A stretch of 11,814 nucleotides of DNA from the NCBI GenBank assembly GCA_965371965.1, contig CBDVAM010000107.1, positions 1 to 11,814 on the forward strand. Reading direction: 5' to 3'. This document shows positions 4,825 to 11,814 of this stretch, in pieces. Numbering within the stretch: the first letter of the stretch is position 1; each line of letters begins with the position of its first letter. This stretch comes from S146-42 sp965371965. Its GTDB lineage: Bacteria; Planctomycetota; Phycisphaerae; Phycisphaerales; UBA1924. Under the pieces are notes generated by a model that had not been told where the DNA came from, made no database searches, and saw only the letters and a list, made by a program, of their open reading frames with translations. Both the position numbers and the translations under genes were made by a program.

Positions 4825-7800
4825 ATGCCAACCAAACCTCGCAAGCGCCGCCGACTGCGACGGATCGCGACCATCCTCGCGGCGACCCTGTTGGTCCTCG
4901 CGCTCCTGGTCGCGGTTCTAGTCCCAACACTCGGCGCATCCATCGCCCGGGGCAGGATCGCCAGCGCCGCGTCGAACTCGATCGCCGGCACCGTCGAGAT
5001 CGGCGCCCTCGACCTGTCCTGGACCGGCTCGCAGCGTCTCACTGACATCCGAATCCTCGACGAGTCGGGCGAAGAGGTCGCCGCGCTCGATGGCACGCTC
5101 GACAAGGCCCTGCTCCGCCTCATCTTCGCGCCCATGAACCTCGGCGAGATCACCGTCCGCGGCAGCGCCCGCCTGCAACGAGGGCCGTCCGGGCGATACA
5201 CCATTCTCGATGCCACCCGCCCCGCGCCGCGCCCGCCACCAGAATCAACCGAGCCCGCAAGGGTTCCCAGGGGCCTGAACGCCACCATCACTATCGATGC
5301 GATTGATATTGAGATCGTCGAGGATGACCAGTCCAGCCACATCAGAGGCCTCCATGGCGGTGGGTCCATCCGCCCCGCCCATCCAGCCACGTTCACACTC
5401 ACGTCCGAGTCGATCGAGCACCAGGGCAACATCGCCGGCACGATCAAGCTTGAGGTAACCCTCGAGAACTGGTCCAGCACCGACGGCACGATCACGCCCG
5501 CCGACGCGACCATCGACGCCGAACTCCGTCTCGAAGATGTCCCCAGCGACCTGCTCAGGGCGCTCTCGGGCGTGCACGCCGATCTGGCCTCGGGTCTCGG
5601 CGACAGCTTCACACTCGTCACGACCGCAACCGGCACCACAAGCGATCTCTTGGCGTCCCTGGACTTCACCGCCGACCACGCCCAGACCAGCGCCCGCGTG
5701 CGCATCGCAAGCGACGCGATCGAACTCGCCGAGCCCATGCTCACGAGCGCCCAGACGCTCCGCCTGGCGCGGGCGATCCCGGGTCTCGCCGGCATTCTCA
5801 AGACCGCCGAACAAACCCTCGAGTTCCCCAGCGATGCCAGGGCATCGCTGTCCATCGACGCCCTGCGGATCCCCCGCTCTGACAATGGGCTCGCACTCGA
5901 CCAGGCGTCGGCGAGCGCCCACATCGACCTGCCGGCAATCGACGCCCTGCTGACCGTTGACCAGGGCGCTCACGAGATCACCCTCGCGCCCACCACCGCG
6001 ACCATCACGCTCACGCCCGAGACCGGCCTCGTAATCGAATCGAGCGGCTCGGCGACGATGGACGGTCGCGACGCCGGACGCTTCGAGATCGCCGCAACCC
6101 TCGCCAAACTGTTCGACGAATCGGGCGCACCCGCGTTCGACGCCGAGCAGATCGCCGGCGTAATCGCGATCGAGAACCTGGACACCGCCCTCGCCCAGCC
6201 GTGGCTCCCAGATCGGATCGATCTCGCCAAAGTCCTCGGCCCCAGCCTGAGCGCAAGCGTCGGCGTCGAGCCCCGCGCCACCGCCCGCCACGCCGAGATC
6301 GAAATGCAGAGCGAGCGAGCGAGCGCAACGGGCTCACTGGTCATTTCCGATCGGCTGGTGCGATCTGGCGACAAGCCGCTCACGTTCTCGCTTCGCGCCG
6401 AGCCCGAGCTGGTTCCCGCGCTCCTTGGCGACGATCCGCCATTCGAGCTGACGCGCCCGGCGAGCATCAGCGCCGAAATCTCGCAACTCATCATCAATCT
6501 CGATCGCCTGAACGAGCCCGACAAAGCGGGCGGGTCCATCGCGGGGACACTGCACCTGAGAATCGACGACGCCCCGGCGATCCGCTTTGCTCGCGACGAA
6601 GCGACGCCAATCACCCTCGACGCCGCCACGATCAGCGCGGCTCTCACACCCTCCGGCATCGCCTCGGCATCGGGAGACCTCGCGATCACCCACTCCGGCG
6701 AGCCGTTCGACGCAAGCTTCGAGCTGGACGGGATGAATCTCGGCGCAATCCTCGCTCAGCGCTACGCGCAGAGCGCCGTCCGAGGCAGCGCCGCCGTACA
6801 CAACGCCCCCGTGTCGCTCCTCGACGAGATCGGCCTGACGCTGCGAGACGCCGATGGGGAGCCCGTCGCGCTGGCAGATCTCGCCTCGCGAACGCTGGGC
6901 GAATACGCCTCGGCCAGCCTCACGTTCGAGCCTCGATCAGGCGAGATCGATATCACCGGCTCGCTCGCGCTCACCGATCTCGCCGCCGAACTCTCCGCCA
7001 CGCTCGCCGAAGGGTCACTGCGAATCGCCAGCGCCCAGGCCGACGGCACGATCCGCCCGCGCACCCTGCAAGCCGTGCTCGAGACCTTCGCGCCGACCCT
7101 CGACCCCGTGCCCCGCCTCGCCGCCAGAACCGCCTATCACATCGCCATTGGTCCGACATCGCTCAACCTCGACTCGGGCCAGTTCGCAAACACCCTCGAC
7201 GCAACCCTCACCCTCGATCGCACCGACATCCGCGGCCTGGGGCTCAAGATGGGCGATGACGACCGCCGATTCCTCGGCCCCGTGCTGCTCGATACGTTCA
7301 CGGCGCAAGTCGCGATCAAGCCCGATGATGCCCGCGACGCCAACCTCAAACTCTCGCTGGCGCTGCTCGATGAGGACCAATCTCCGATCGGCTCGATCGC
7401 CCTCGACGCCGAGCGGACCGCAGGCGCGATCCGAGGCAGCGCAAACCTCCAGGGCGTGAGCCTCGCGCTCGCCGACCGTCTGCTGCGATCGCCCGGGCTT
7501 GTGAGCGGTGCCGCCGGACCCACGCTGACTTCCGACATCGAGTTCGATCTCAGCGATGGCGTCGCGCTCACAGCGCTACTCGAGACCGACCGCCTGCAAA
7601 CCACCGATCCGATCTCCTTTGCGTTGCGAGAGGACTCGATCGAGCTCGGCCCGGTCCACGCGACCCTCGATCTGAGCCGCGCGTGGGTGAACGAGCACCT
7701 GTCGTCGTCGCTCCCCGTCACGCTCGGCGCTCGCACGCGTCTGGTGCTCGACGCCGAGACCACCCGCCTGCCTCGCCCGGGGCACGCCGGACCGATGGTC

Positions 7801-8940
7801 TTCGACGCCCGCATCAGAAGCGACCGCCTGGCGGTGTCGCTGGATTCTGGCGAGGGCGAGCTGCTCAACGATCTGGACGTGCACGTGCGGACCGATCCGC
7901 AAACTCCAGATCTCATCCGCTTCGACGCCGGGGCGCTGCGTGAGACAAACGAGCCCGGCTCGCGCGCGATCGAGGCCACCGGCACCGTCCAACTCGCCCG
8001 CGACCAAAGCGGCGCGATCGTCCCCGACAAGAGCGTCCTGAACCTGCGAGCCTCGGCGAACAACGCGCCCATCGGCTTCCTCGACGCCCTGTTCGATCAG
8101 GGCGGCGTGCTCCAGGATCTCGCCGGCGCATCGGCAAACGCCGAGATCATCGCCGACAACCTCACCACCGAGCGCGGCGGGCTGCGCCTGAAAATCGACA
8201 CCCCCACCACCACCGTGAACCTCCGCGGACGCATCCGCGATGGCACGTTCCGCGCACGCCCCATCGACGACGACGAGCAAGGCCAGATCCAGATCGCCAG
8301 CTTCTCGGCGGGGCTCTCGGCGAGAATCGCCGACCTCATCCCGCTGCTCTCACAGATCGAAAAGAACGACAACGACGTGCCCACAACGCTGCGGATCAAA
8401 CGCCTCGAGGTGCCCCTCGATGGCGACCTGACCAAGCTCAACGCCAACGTGGACATCGATCTGGGCACCGCAGGCTTCCGCGCCGGAAGAGTCTTCGCGC
8501 CATTCATGAAGGCCCTGTCCTGGGATATCGAAAACAGGGCCGGCAATCGGCTCAAGCCCATCAACCTCCGTGCCCGCGAGGGCGTTGTCTTCTATCGCAA
8601 CGTCGAGATCCCCCTCGGCGAGTTCACCATCCGACTCGACGGCGAAGCCAACCTCGCCGATCGAACCATCGAGACCATCACCTACCTGCCCTTCGCCACG
8701 CTCAGCCGCGAGTTCGGCGCCGATATCGAAGGCCAGATCGCCCGCGTGCTCGGCCCGCTCGGCGTCGCGCCCGACATGAGCAGCCTGCAGATCCCCATCC
8801 GCGTCAGCGGCTCGATGGACGCCCCCAAGGCCAGCCTCGCCACCGACCTCTTCGTCGAGAGCCTCCGCAAGAGCTTCCGTCCCGAAGACCTGCTCCGCAG
8901 AGGCCTCGAAGACGCGCTCAAGGGCCTCGGGGGGGGCTAA
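4825..8940 (+). CDS. Very large AsmA/TamB-like envelope protein
   Basis: A 1371-residue protein with a basic N-terminus (MPTKPRKRRRLRR), one TM segment (about 14-37) and a long, mostly beta-forming remainder, so it is probably anchored in the inner membrane and extends into the periplasm. The start resembles AsmA N-termini (RGRIASAASNSIAGTVEIG, then LDLSW at about 62-66). The C-terminal part, about 1150-1350, carries AsmA-like elements: an outer-layer repeat, a FYRNVEIPLGEF segment near 1255-1267 and IRVSGSMDAPKASL near 1329-1342. AsmA-family proteins help move lipids between membranes or support outer-membrane assembly; the exact role here is unknown. It contains no Cys at all, consistent with an exported protein. 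The ATG at 4825 lies 19 bp after nusG with only a weak ribosome site. The gene ends with a run of eight G at 8929-8936. Confidence 0.75.
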   Translation: MPTKPRKRRRLRRIATILAATLLVLALLVAVLVPTLGASIARGRIASAASNSIAGTVEIGALDLSWTGSQRLTDIRILDESGEEVAALDGTLDKALLRLIFAPMNLGEITVRGSARLQRGPSGRYTILDATRPAPRPPPESTEPARVPRGLNATITIDAIDIEIVEDDQSSHIRGLHGGGSIRPAHPATFTLTSESIEHQGNIAGTIKLEVTLENWSSTDGTITPADATIDAELRLEDVPSDLLRALSGVHADLASGLGDSFTLVTTATGTTSDLLASLDFTADHAQTSARVRIASDAIELAEPMLTSAQTLRLARAIPGLAGILKTAEQTLEFPSDARASLSIDALRIPRSDNGLALDQASASAHIDLPAIDALLTVDQGAHEITLAPTTATITLTPETGLVIESSGSATMDGRDAGRFEIAATLAKLFDESGAPAFDAEQIAGVIAIENLDTALAQPWLPDRIDLAKVLGPSLSASVGVEPRATARHAEIEMQSERASATGSLVISDRLVRSGDKPLTFSLRAEPELVPALLGDDPPFELTRPASISAEISQLIINLDRLNEPDKAGGSIAGTLHLRIDDAPAIRFARDEATPITLDAATISAALTPSGIASASGDLAITHSGEPFDASFELDGMNLGAILAQRYAQSAVRGSAAVHNAPVSLLDEIGLTLRDADGEPVALADLASRTLGEYASASLTFEPRSGEIDITGSLALTDLAAELSATLAEGSLRIASAQADGTIRPRTLQAVLETFAPTLDPVPRLAARTAYHIAIGPTSLNLDSGQFANTLDATLTLDRTDIRGLGLKMGDDDRRFLGPVLLDTFTAQVAIKPDDARDANLKLSLALLDEDQSPIGSIALDAERTAGAIRGSANLQGVSLALADRLLRSPGLVSGAAGPTLTSDIEFDLSDGVALTALLETDRLQTTDPISFALREDSIELGPVHATLDLSRAWVNEHLSSSLPVTLGARTRLVLDAETTRLPRPGHAGPMVFDARIRSDRLAVSLDSGEGELLNDLDVHVRTDPQTPDLIRFDAGALRETNEPGSRAIEATGTVQLARDQSGAIVPDKSVLNLRASANNAPIGFLDALFDQGGVLQDLAGASANAEIIADNLTTERGGLRLKIDTPTTTVNLRGRIRDGTFRARPIDDDEQGQIQIASFSAGLSARIADLIPLLSQIEKNDNDVPTTLRIKRLEVPLDGDLTKLNANVDIDLGTAGFRAGRVFAPFMKALSWDIENRAGNRLKPINLRAREGVVFYRNVEIPLGEFTIRLDGEANLADRTIETITYLPFATLSREFGADIEGQIARVLGPLGVAPDMSSLQIPIRVSGSMDAPKASLATDLFVESLRKSFRPEDLLRRGLEDALKGLGGG

Positions 8941-8974
8941 CGCGCGACAGGGGCAAGTTAATTTTGCAAGACAG

Positions 8975-9003
8975 TTGGGTTCTCGTGCCACATCCCATAC
9001 ACT
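8975..9003 (+). promoter_or_regulatory. Candidate promoter of the dockerin-protein gene
   Basis: TTGGGT (8975-8980) and TACACT (8998-9003) are separated by exactly 17 bp in an AT-richer gap after the AsmA-like gene. The start site would be near 9009-9011, leaving a very short leader that opens with AAGGG (9011-9015). Confidence 0.4.
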
Positions 9004-9024
9004 GTATTACAAGGGATGAATTCA

Positions 9025-10182
9025 ATGCATCAGATAACGAACAGGACGTCGCGTCTGTCATCTGTTGCCATGCTCGCATTTGTAGCGGTATCGGCACCAG
9101 CGGTCGGCCCGTTCGAGTGCCAGGATGCCTTGTTGGACCAAATAAGCCCGTGGTTCGAGATTGCGCATGTGAACAGTCAAGGCAACCTCCTGTTCATATC
9201 CGGCACAGATTCCAGCGACCCCGACCTTCCCGAGGATCTGTGGGTCATCGATGCCTCAGACCCTTCGAATCTTCAAGTGCTTGGCGAGTGGGGAATTAAC
9301 TTCGGGCCTAACCAACTTGAGTTTTCGGGCGATATTGTCTATGGGCGAAAGGCCGGCAGGTTCTTGGCGCTGAATATCGCAGACCCACTCTCGCCCATCC
9401 AGGTCGGAGGATACACCCCGCCGGGCGCTTCGTTCAGGGATATGGAGATCGATGGGGATCTGGCATTCCTCGCCGACTCACGCTTCGGGCTTCACATCGT
9501 CGATATTTCGGACCCGGCTAGTCTGATCCCATTGAGCACCCTTGAGCTCTTGACTCTCCGGAATGTCGAAATCGAAGGAACGACGGCCTTCGTTACAAGT
9601 ATAGAGGGTTTGTACTCAATAGACGTGACCGACCCGACAAAACCCATTGTCGTTGGATTTTTTCCAACACAGAACCTTGCGAACGAACTGGATGTGGTCG
9701 ATGGCGTGGCATACTTCGCGTCCGCACGCACGCTCTTCATCGTCGACGTCTCCGAGCCCAGCGACCTGAGGCTTATTTCTTCGAGCGCTCTCCCCAGAGT
9801 AGTTAGCGAACTCCAGGTCATTGGATCGCGCGGCTATATCGCAATCAACTCCAGTGCCAATGACGGCCTGGGCGTGCTCAACCTCTTCGATCTTTCTAAC
9901 CCGTCACTTGATGCCGTGTTCCTCTCAGACGCCGCATTCGATCTCCATATAGTCGGGACGACAGCGTATCTTGGGCACTTCAAGCTTGAGGTCATCGACC
10001 TGACCCACTGCCGCTGCCACGCGGACTTTGACTCCGACGGCGACTTGGACTCCGACGACTTCTTCCATTACATAGATCTGTTCGCCGCCGGGAATCCTGG
10101 TGCCGATATCGACGGGGATCGTGATCTCGACTCCGACGACTTCTTCGCGTTCCTGGAACTGTTCCAACTCGGGTGCGATTAG
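9025..10182 (+). CDS. Exported LVIVD-repeat protein with C-terminal dockerin-like domain
   Basis: A 385-residue exported protein. An N-terminal signal peptide has a basic start (HQITNRTSR) and a hydrophobic core (about 12-27). About seven LVIVD-type repeats follow: WVIDASDP (73-80), LALNIADP (114-121), LHIVDISDP (156-164), LYSIDVTDP (196-204), LFIVDVSEP (237-245), LGVLNLFDLSNP (282-293) and LEVIDL (321-326), spaced near 40 residues, which suggests a beta-propeller. The tail (about 330-385) has two calcium-loop motifs, DFDSDGDLDSDDF and DIDGDRDLDSDDF, and ends GCD. This matches the Gly-Cys-ending dockerin-like tails of Phycisphaerae. No cohesin gene is in the window, so the tail may serve surface anchoring rather than a cellulosome. 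AAGGG at 9011-9015 is well spaced for ATG 9025; in-frame ATG 9016 is the alternative and adds three residues. Composition is less GC-rich than the tuf block. Ligand unknown. Confidence 0.85.
   Translation: MHQITNRTSRLSSVAMLAFVAVSAPAVGPFECQDALLDQISPWFEIAHVNSQGNLLFISGTDSSDPDLPEDLWVIDASDPSNLQVLGEWGINFGPNQLEFSGDIVYGRKAGRFLALNIADPLSPIQVGGYTPPGASFRDMEIDGDLAFLADSRFGLHIVDISDPASLIPLSTLELLTLRNVEIEGTTAFVTSIEGLYSIDVTDPTKPIVVGFFPTQNLANELDVVDGVAYFASARTLFIVDVSEPSDLRLISSSALPRVVSELQVIGSRGYIAINSSANDGLGVLNLFDLSNPSLDAVFLSDAAFDLHIVGTTAYLGHFKLEVIDLTHCRCHADFDSDGDLDSDDFFHYIDLFAAGNPGADIDGDRDLDSDDFFAFLELFQLGCD
10048..10146 (+). repeat. 18-bp exact direct repeat in the dockerin-like domain
   Basis: GACTCCGACGACTTCTTC occurs at 10048-10065 and again at 10129-10146, 81 bp (27 codons) apart and in the same frame. 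It encodes DSDDFF of each calcium-binding half, showing internal duplication preserved at DNA level. Confidence 0.85.
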
Positions 10183-10219
10183 AAGACCTCGGACGCAGAC
10201 GACTCTCGTCAATCCGTGC

Positions 10220-10257
10220 GCCATTCGGCATGCCGTCGGCGTGCCGAGTGGTTGTTT
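10220..10257 (+). terminator. Strong intrinsic terminator after the dockerin-protein gene
   Basis: A stem of up to 15 bp (10220-10234 with 10238-10252, with a few G-T pairs) has a 3-nt loop (GTC) and is followed by TGTTT. The core, TCGGCATGCC with GGCGTGCCGA, is nearly perfect. It lies 37 bp after the stop codon and separates this gene from the nucleotidase gene. A consensus-like TTGACA (10256-10261) overlaps its tail but has no good -10 box. Confidence 0.75.
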
Positions 10258-10278
10258 GACACCTGCCTATCCTCGGAT

Positions 10279-10293
10279 CTGGCTGTTAGCCAG
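10279..10293 (+). promoter_or_regulatory. Small hairpin in the nucleotidase leader
   Basis: CTGGCT-GTT-AGCCAG forms a perfect 6-bp stem with a 3-nt loop, 30 nt before the ATG at 10324. It sits where the -10 box for the TTGACA at 10256 would be expected, so it may be either a chance stem or a leader element. Function unknown. Confidence 0.25.
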
Positions 10294-10323
10294 GCCCAAC
10301 CCACCAAACACCGTGGATCCCCC

Positions 10324-11340
10324 ATGCACGACCGCACCCGTTACCTCGCCGCAGCCCACAAGGCCGTCGCCCAAGCCGCGATCGTCTGCGACCGCGTCCA
10401 GGCCGACCTCGATCGCGTCCGCTCGATCACCAAGGACGACCGCAGCCCGGTCACCGTCGCCGACTTCGCCTCCCAGGCCATCGTCGCGCGAATCCTCACC
10501 GAAGAGCTGGGTGACGACGTGCGCCTGGTCGCCGAAGAAGACTCCGCGGCCCTCCGCGAGCCCGAACGCTCGACCCACCTCGCCGCCGTCGTCCAGGCCG
10601 TCCGCCACATCTGGCCAGACATGAGCAAGGCCGATGTGCTCAGCGCCATCGACATCGGCAACGCCGAGCCCCACCCCGACGGCTTCTGGACACTCGACCC
10701 CATCGACGGCACCAAGGGCTTCCTGCGGGGCCAGCAGTACGCCGTCAGCCTCGGCTTCATCGAGGGCGCAGACCCCGTCGTCGGCGCACTCGCCTGCCCG
10801 AACCTCTCGATCGATCAGAGCGCGCCGGTGGACAAGCCCGACCCTGCCGGCTCGATCTACCTCGCGATCAAGGGCAAGGGCTGCCTCGAATCCCCCGGCG
10901 GACAGACCGACGCCGACCCCAAGCCGATCCACCGCGACGAACTCGGCGCGACCACCGGCGTCCGCATCTGCGCGAGCGTCGAGAAGGCCCACTCCAGCGT
11001 CAGCGACACCGATCGCGTGCTGGAGAAGCTCGGGACCCCCGGCGAGCCCGTCCGCCTGGACAGCCAGGCCAAGTACGCCGTCGTCGCCCGAGGCCAGGCC
11101 GACGCCTACCTCCGCCTGCCCACCCGCAAGGACTATGTCGAGCGGATCTGGGACCACGCCGCCGGATCGCTGGTTGCGACCGAGGCTGGGTGTGTTGTCA
11201 GCGACGTTCGCGGCAACCCGCTCGACTTCTCCCACGGCAAGGGCCTTGAAATGAACCCCGGCATCGTCTGCGCGACGCCCGATGTCCACGCCAAACTGAT
11301 CGACGCGATCCGCGAGGCTGGCCTGGTCGAGACGCCGTAA
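10324..11340 (+). CDS. 3'(2'),5'-bisphosphate nucleotidase, HAL2 type
   Basis: This family hydrolyses 3'-phosphoadenosine 5'-phosphate (PAP) to AMP and phosphate, removing an inhibitory by-product of sulfate assimilation and sulfotransferases. The enzyme is Mg-dependent, Li-sensitive and cytoplasmic. The 338 residues carry the family's metal-site motifs: SPVTVADFASQ (41-51), EE at 71-72, DPIDGTKGF (125-133), and WDHAAG (276-281). The segment DSQAKYAVVARGQADAYLRL (246-265) is typical of the HAL2/BPNT1 branch. The usual EAGG after WD is EAGC (C290) here. The start is taken at 10324 because the longer reading from 10216 begins within the upstream terminator; the ribosome site (GTGGA) is weak. 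It stands as a single gene between two unrelated ones. Inositol monophosphatase is the main alternative and is less likely. Confidence 0.9.
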   Translation: MHDRTRYLAAAHKAVAQAAIVCDRVQADLDRVRSITKDDRSPVTVADFASQAIVARILTEELGDDVRLVAEEDSAALREPERSTHLAAVVQAVRHIWPDMSKADVLSAIDIGNAEPHPDGFWTLDPIDGTKGFLRGQQYAVSLGFIEGADPVVGALACPNLSIDQSAPVDKPDPAGSIYLAIKGKGCLESPGGQTDADPKPIHRDELGATTGVRICASVEKAHSSVSDTDRVLEKLGTPGEPVRLDSQAKYAVVARGQADAYLRLPTRKDYVERIWDHAAGSLVATEAGCVVSDVRGNPLDFSHGKGLEMNPGIVCATPDVHAKLIDAIREAGLVETP

Positions 11341-11388
11341 CGTCCAATAACCAAATCCCGTTGCTTTGATCGAATCTCCAGTTCAGCC

Positions 11389-11417
11389 TTGACGCGCAAG
11401 TTACCGATTGCTAACTT
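11389..11417 (+). promoter_or_regulatory. Promoter giving a probable leaderless mRNA
   Basis: TTGACG (11389-11394) and TAACTT (11412-11417) have the ideal 17-bp spacing. The usual start point 7 bp after the -10 box is 11424, which is the A of an ATG. No Shine-Dalgarno sequence is present. Confidence 0.6.
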
Positions 11418-11423
11418 ATGGGT

Positions 11424-11732
11424 ATGGCACGTCCCAATCCCCGATGGCACAAGGCAGTCGCCGCGGTAGTTGTCGTTGGTACTTTACCGGGGCTAAGCGC
11501 CTGTGGGTCGTTCGGGGCCTGGTACAGCGATTTCAATACGTCGTCGCGCCAACACCTGGACCCCAGATACTCCGGCGGCCAGTATCGCGGCAGCTTCATA
11601 TCCGCGAACTTCGATGGCGGCGGGGAGGAGTTGCTCATCTTCGCTGCCGTGTACGGAGGCATCTTGCTCGTCGCCGGCGCGATCGAACTCGGCGAGTACT
11701 GCATCGACTACTGCTCATCCTGGTTTGACTAG
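11424..11732 (+). CDS. Small predicted lipoprotein
   Basis: A 102-residue protein of unknown function. The basic start (ARPNPRWHK), hydrophobic core (11-22) and lipobox LSAC (24-27) predict signal peptidase II cleavage before C27 and lipid attachment. The mature part is Gly/Ser/Asp-rich, then has a second hydrophobic stretch (about 69-86, ELLIFAAVYGGILLVAGAIE) and a Cys-containing tail (ECYIDYCSS-like, C92 and C96). A lipoprotein with an internal hydrophobic helix is unusual, and the helix may insert in the membrane. ATG 11424 is preferred over in-frame ATG 11418 because the latter directly abuts the -10 box and would lie upstream of the predicted transcript start. Downstream, CAATGC/GCATTG (11741-11746 with 11754-11759) is a weak stem without a T-run. 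Confidence 0.65.
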   Translation: MARPNPRWHKAVAAVVVVGTLPGLSACGSFGAWYSDFNTSSRQHLDPRYSGGQYRGSFISANFDGGGEELLIFAAVYGGILLVAGAIELGEYCIDYCSSWFD

Positions 11733-11814
11733 AGCGTGTTCAATGCACCCGTAGCATTGTCCAAGCAGCGGCGCAGAGATCGGGAATCACGCGACATCCG
11801 CAACGTCGTTGCTG

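Noticed and set aside
3711..5924. 737-codon open frame on the minus strand, antisense to secE, nusG and the AsmA-like gene
   Set aside because: It lies opposite three supported genes, is low-complexity with no family signature, and is explained by GC-rich codon bias in the true genes.
6201..7259. 352-codon plus-strand ORF inside the AsmA-like gene
   Set aside because: Arg/Pro-rich shadow frame of the real gene with no ribosome site.
11741..11759. CAATGC/GCATTG stem after the lipoprotein gene as a terminator
   Set aside because: Only 6 bp, AT-containing and without a T-run.

Overview
The window looks like chromosomal DNA of a planctomycete, most likely class Phycisphaerae. The reasons are the high GC with strong GC3 bias in the core genes, an EF-Tu whose effector loop lacks the usual bacterial RGITI form, long extensions on SecE and NusG, and a secreted protein ending in a dockerin-like domain that closes with Gly-Cys, a C-terminal type common in that class. 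The lineage call is inference from remembered family features; no search was run. No phage, IS or CRISPR was recognised.

Layout: 1-223 holds a terminator-like hairpin and a leader. 224-901 encodes an unrecognised protein with a C-terminal helix-turn-helix that may be a divergent sigma-like factor. 975-1217 is a small AT-richer ORF of unknown function. 1226-4805 is a conserved bacterial translation/secretion/transcription block, all on the plus strand: promoter, tRNA-Thr(GGT), tuf (EF-Tu), rpmG (bL33), tRNA-Trp(CCA), secE, nusG. In many bacteria this order continues into rplK-rplA-rplJ-rplL-rpoB-rpoC. Here it is followed instead, 19 bp after nusG, by a 1371-residue cysteine-free AsmA/TamB-like envelope protein (4825-8940). 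9025-10182 encodes an exported LVIVD-repeat protein with a dockerin-like tail and is closed by a strong intrinsic terminator. 10324-11340 encodes a HAL2-type 3'(2'),5'-bisphosphate nucleotidase. 11424-11732 encodes a small predicted lipoprotein behind a clear promoter whose expected start site falls on its ATG (a leaderless candidate).

How the genes fit together: EF-Tu, bL33 and the two tRNAs serve translation, SecE serves the SecYEG translocon, and NusG serves transcription elongation and its coupling to translation. The AsmA-like protein, the dockerin protein and the lipoprotein are envelope or export proteins. The nucleotidase would remove PAP formed by sulfate and sulfotransferase metabolism.

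The points most worth a second look are the enlarged SecE with about 105 soluble residues between TM1 and TM2, the non-canonical switch I and G5 motif in EF-Tu, the half-lost zinc ribbon of bL33, the nested GGCC/AGAT palindromes between rpmG and tRNA-Trp, a terminator-like hairpin just before secE, and promoters lying directly against start codons. I did not find a clear new defence, mobile or multi-gene system.
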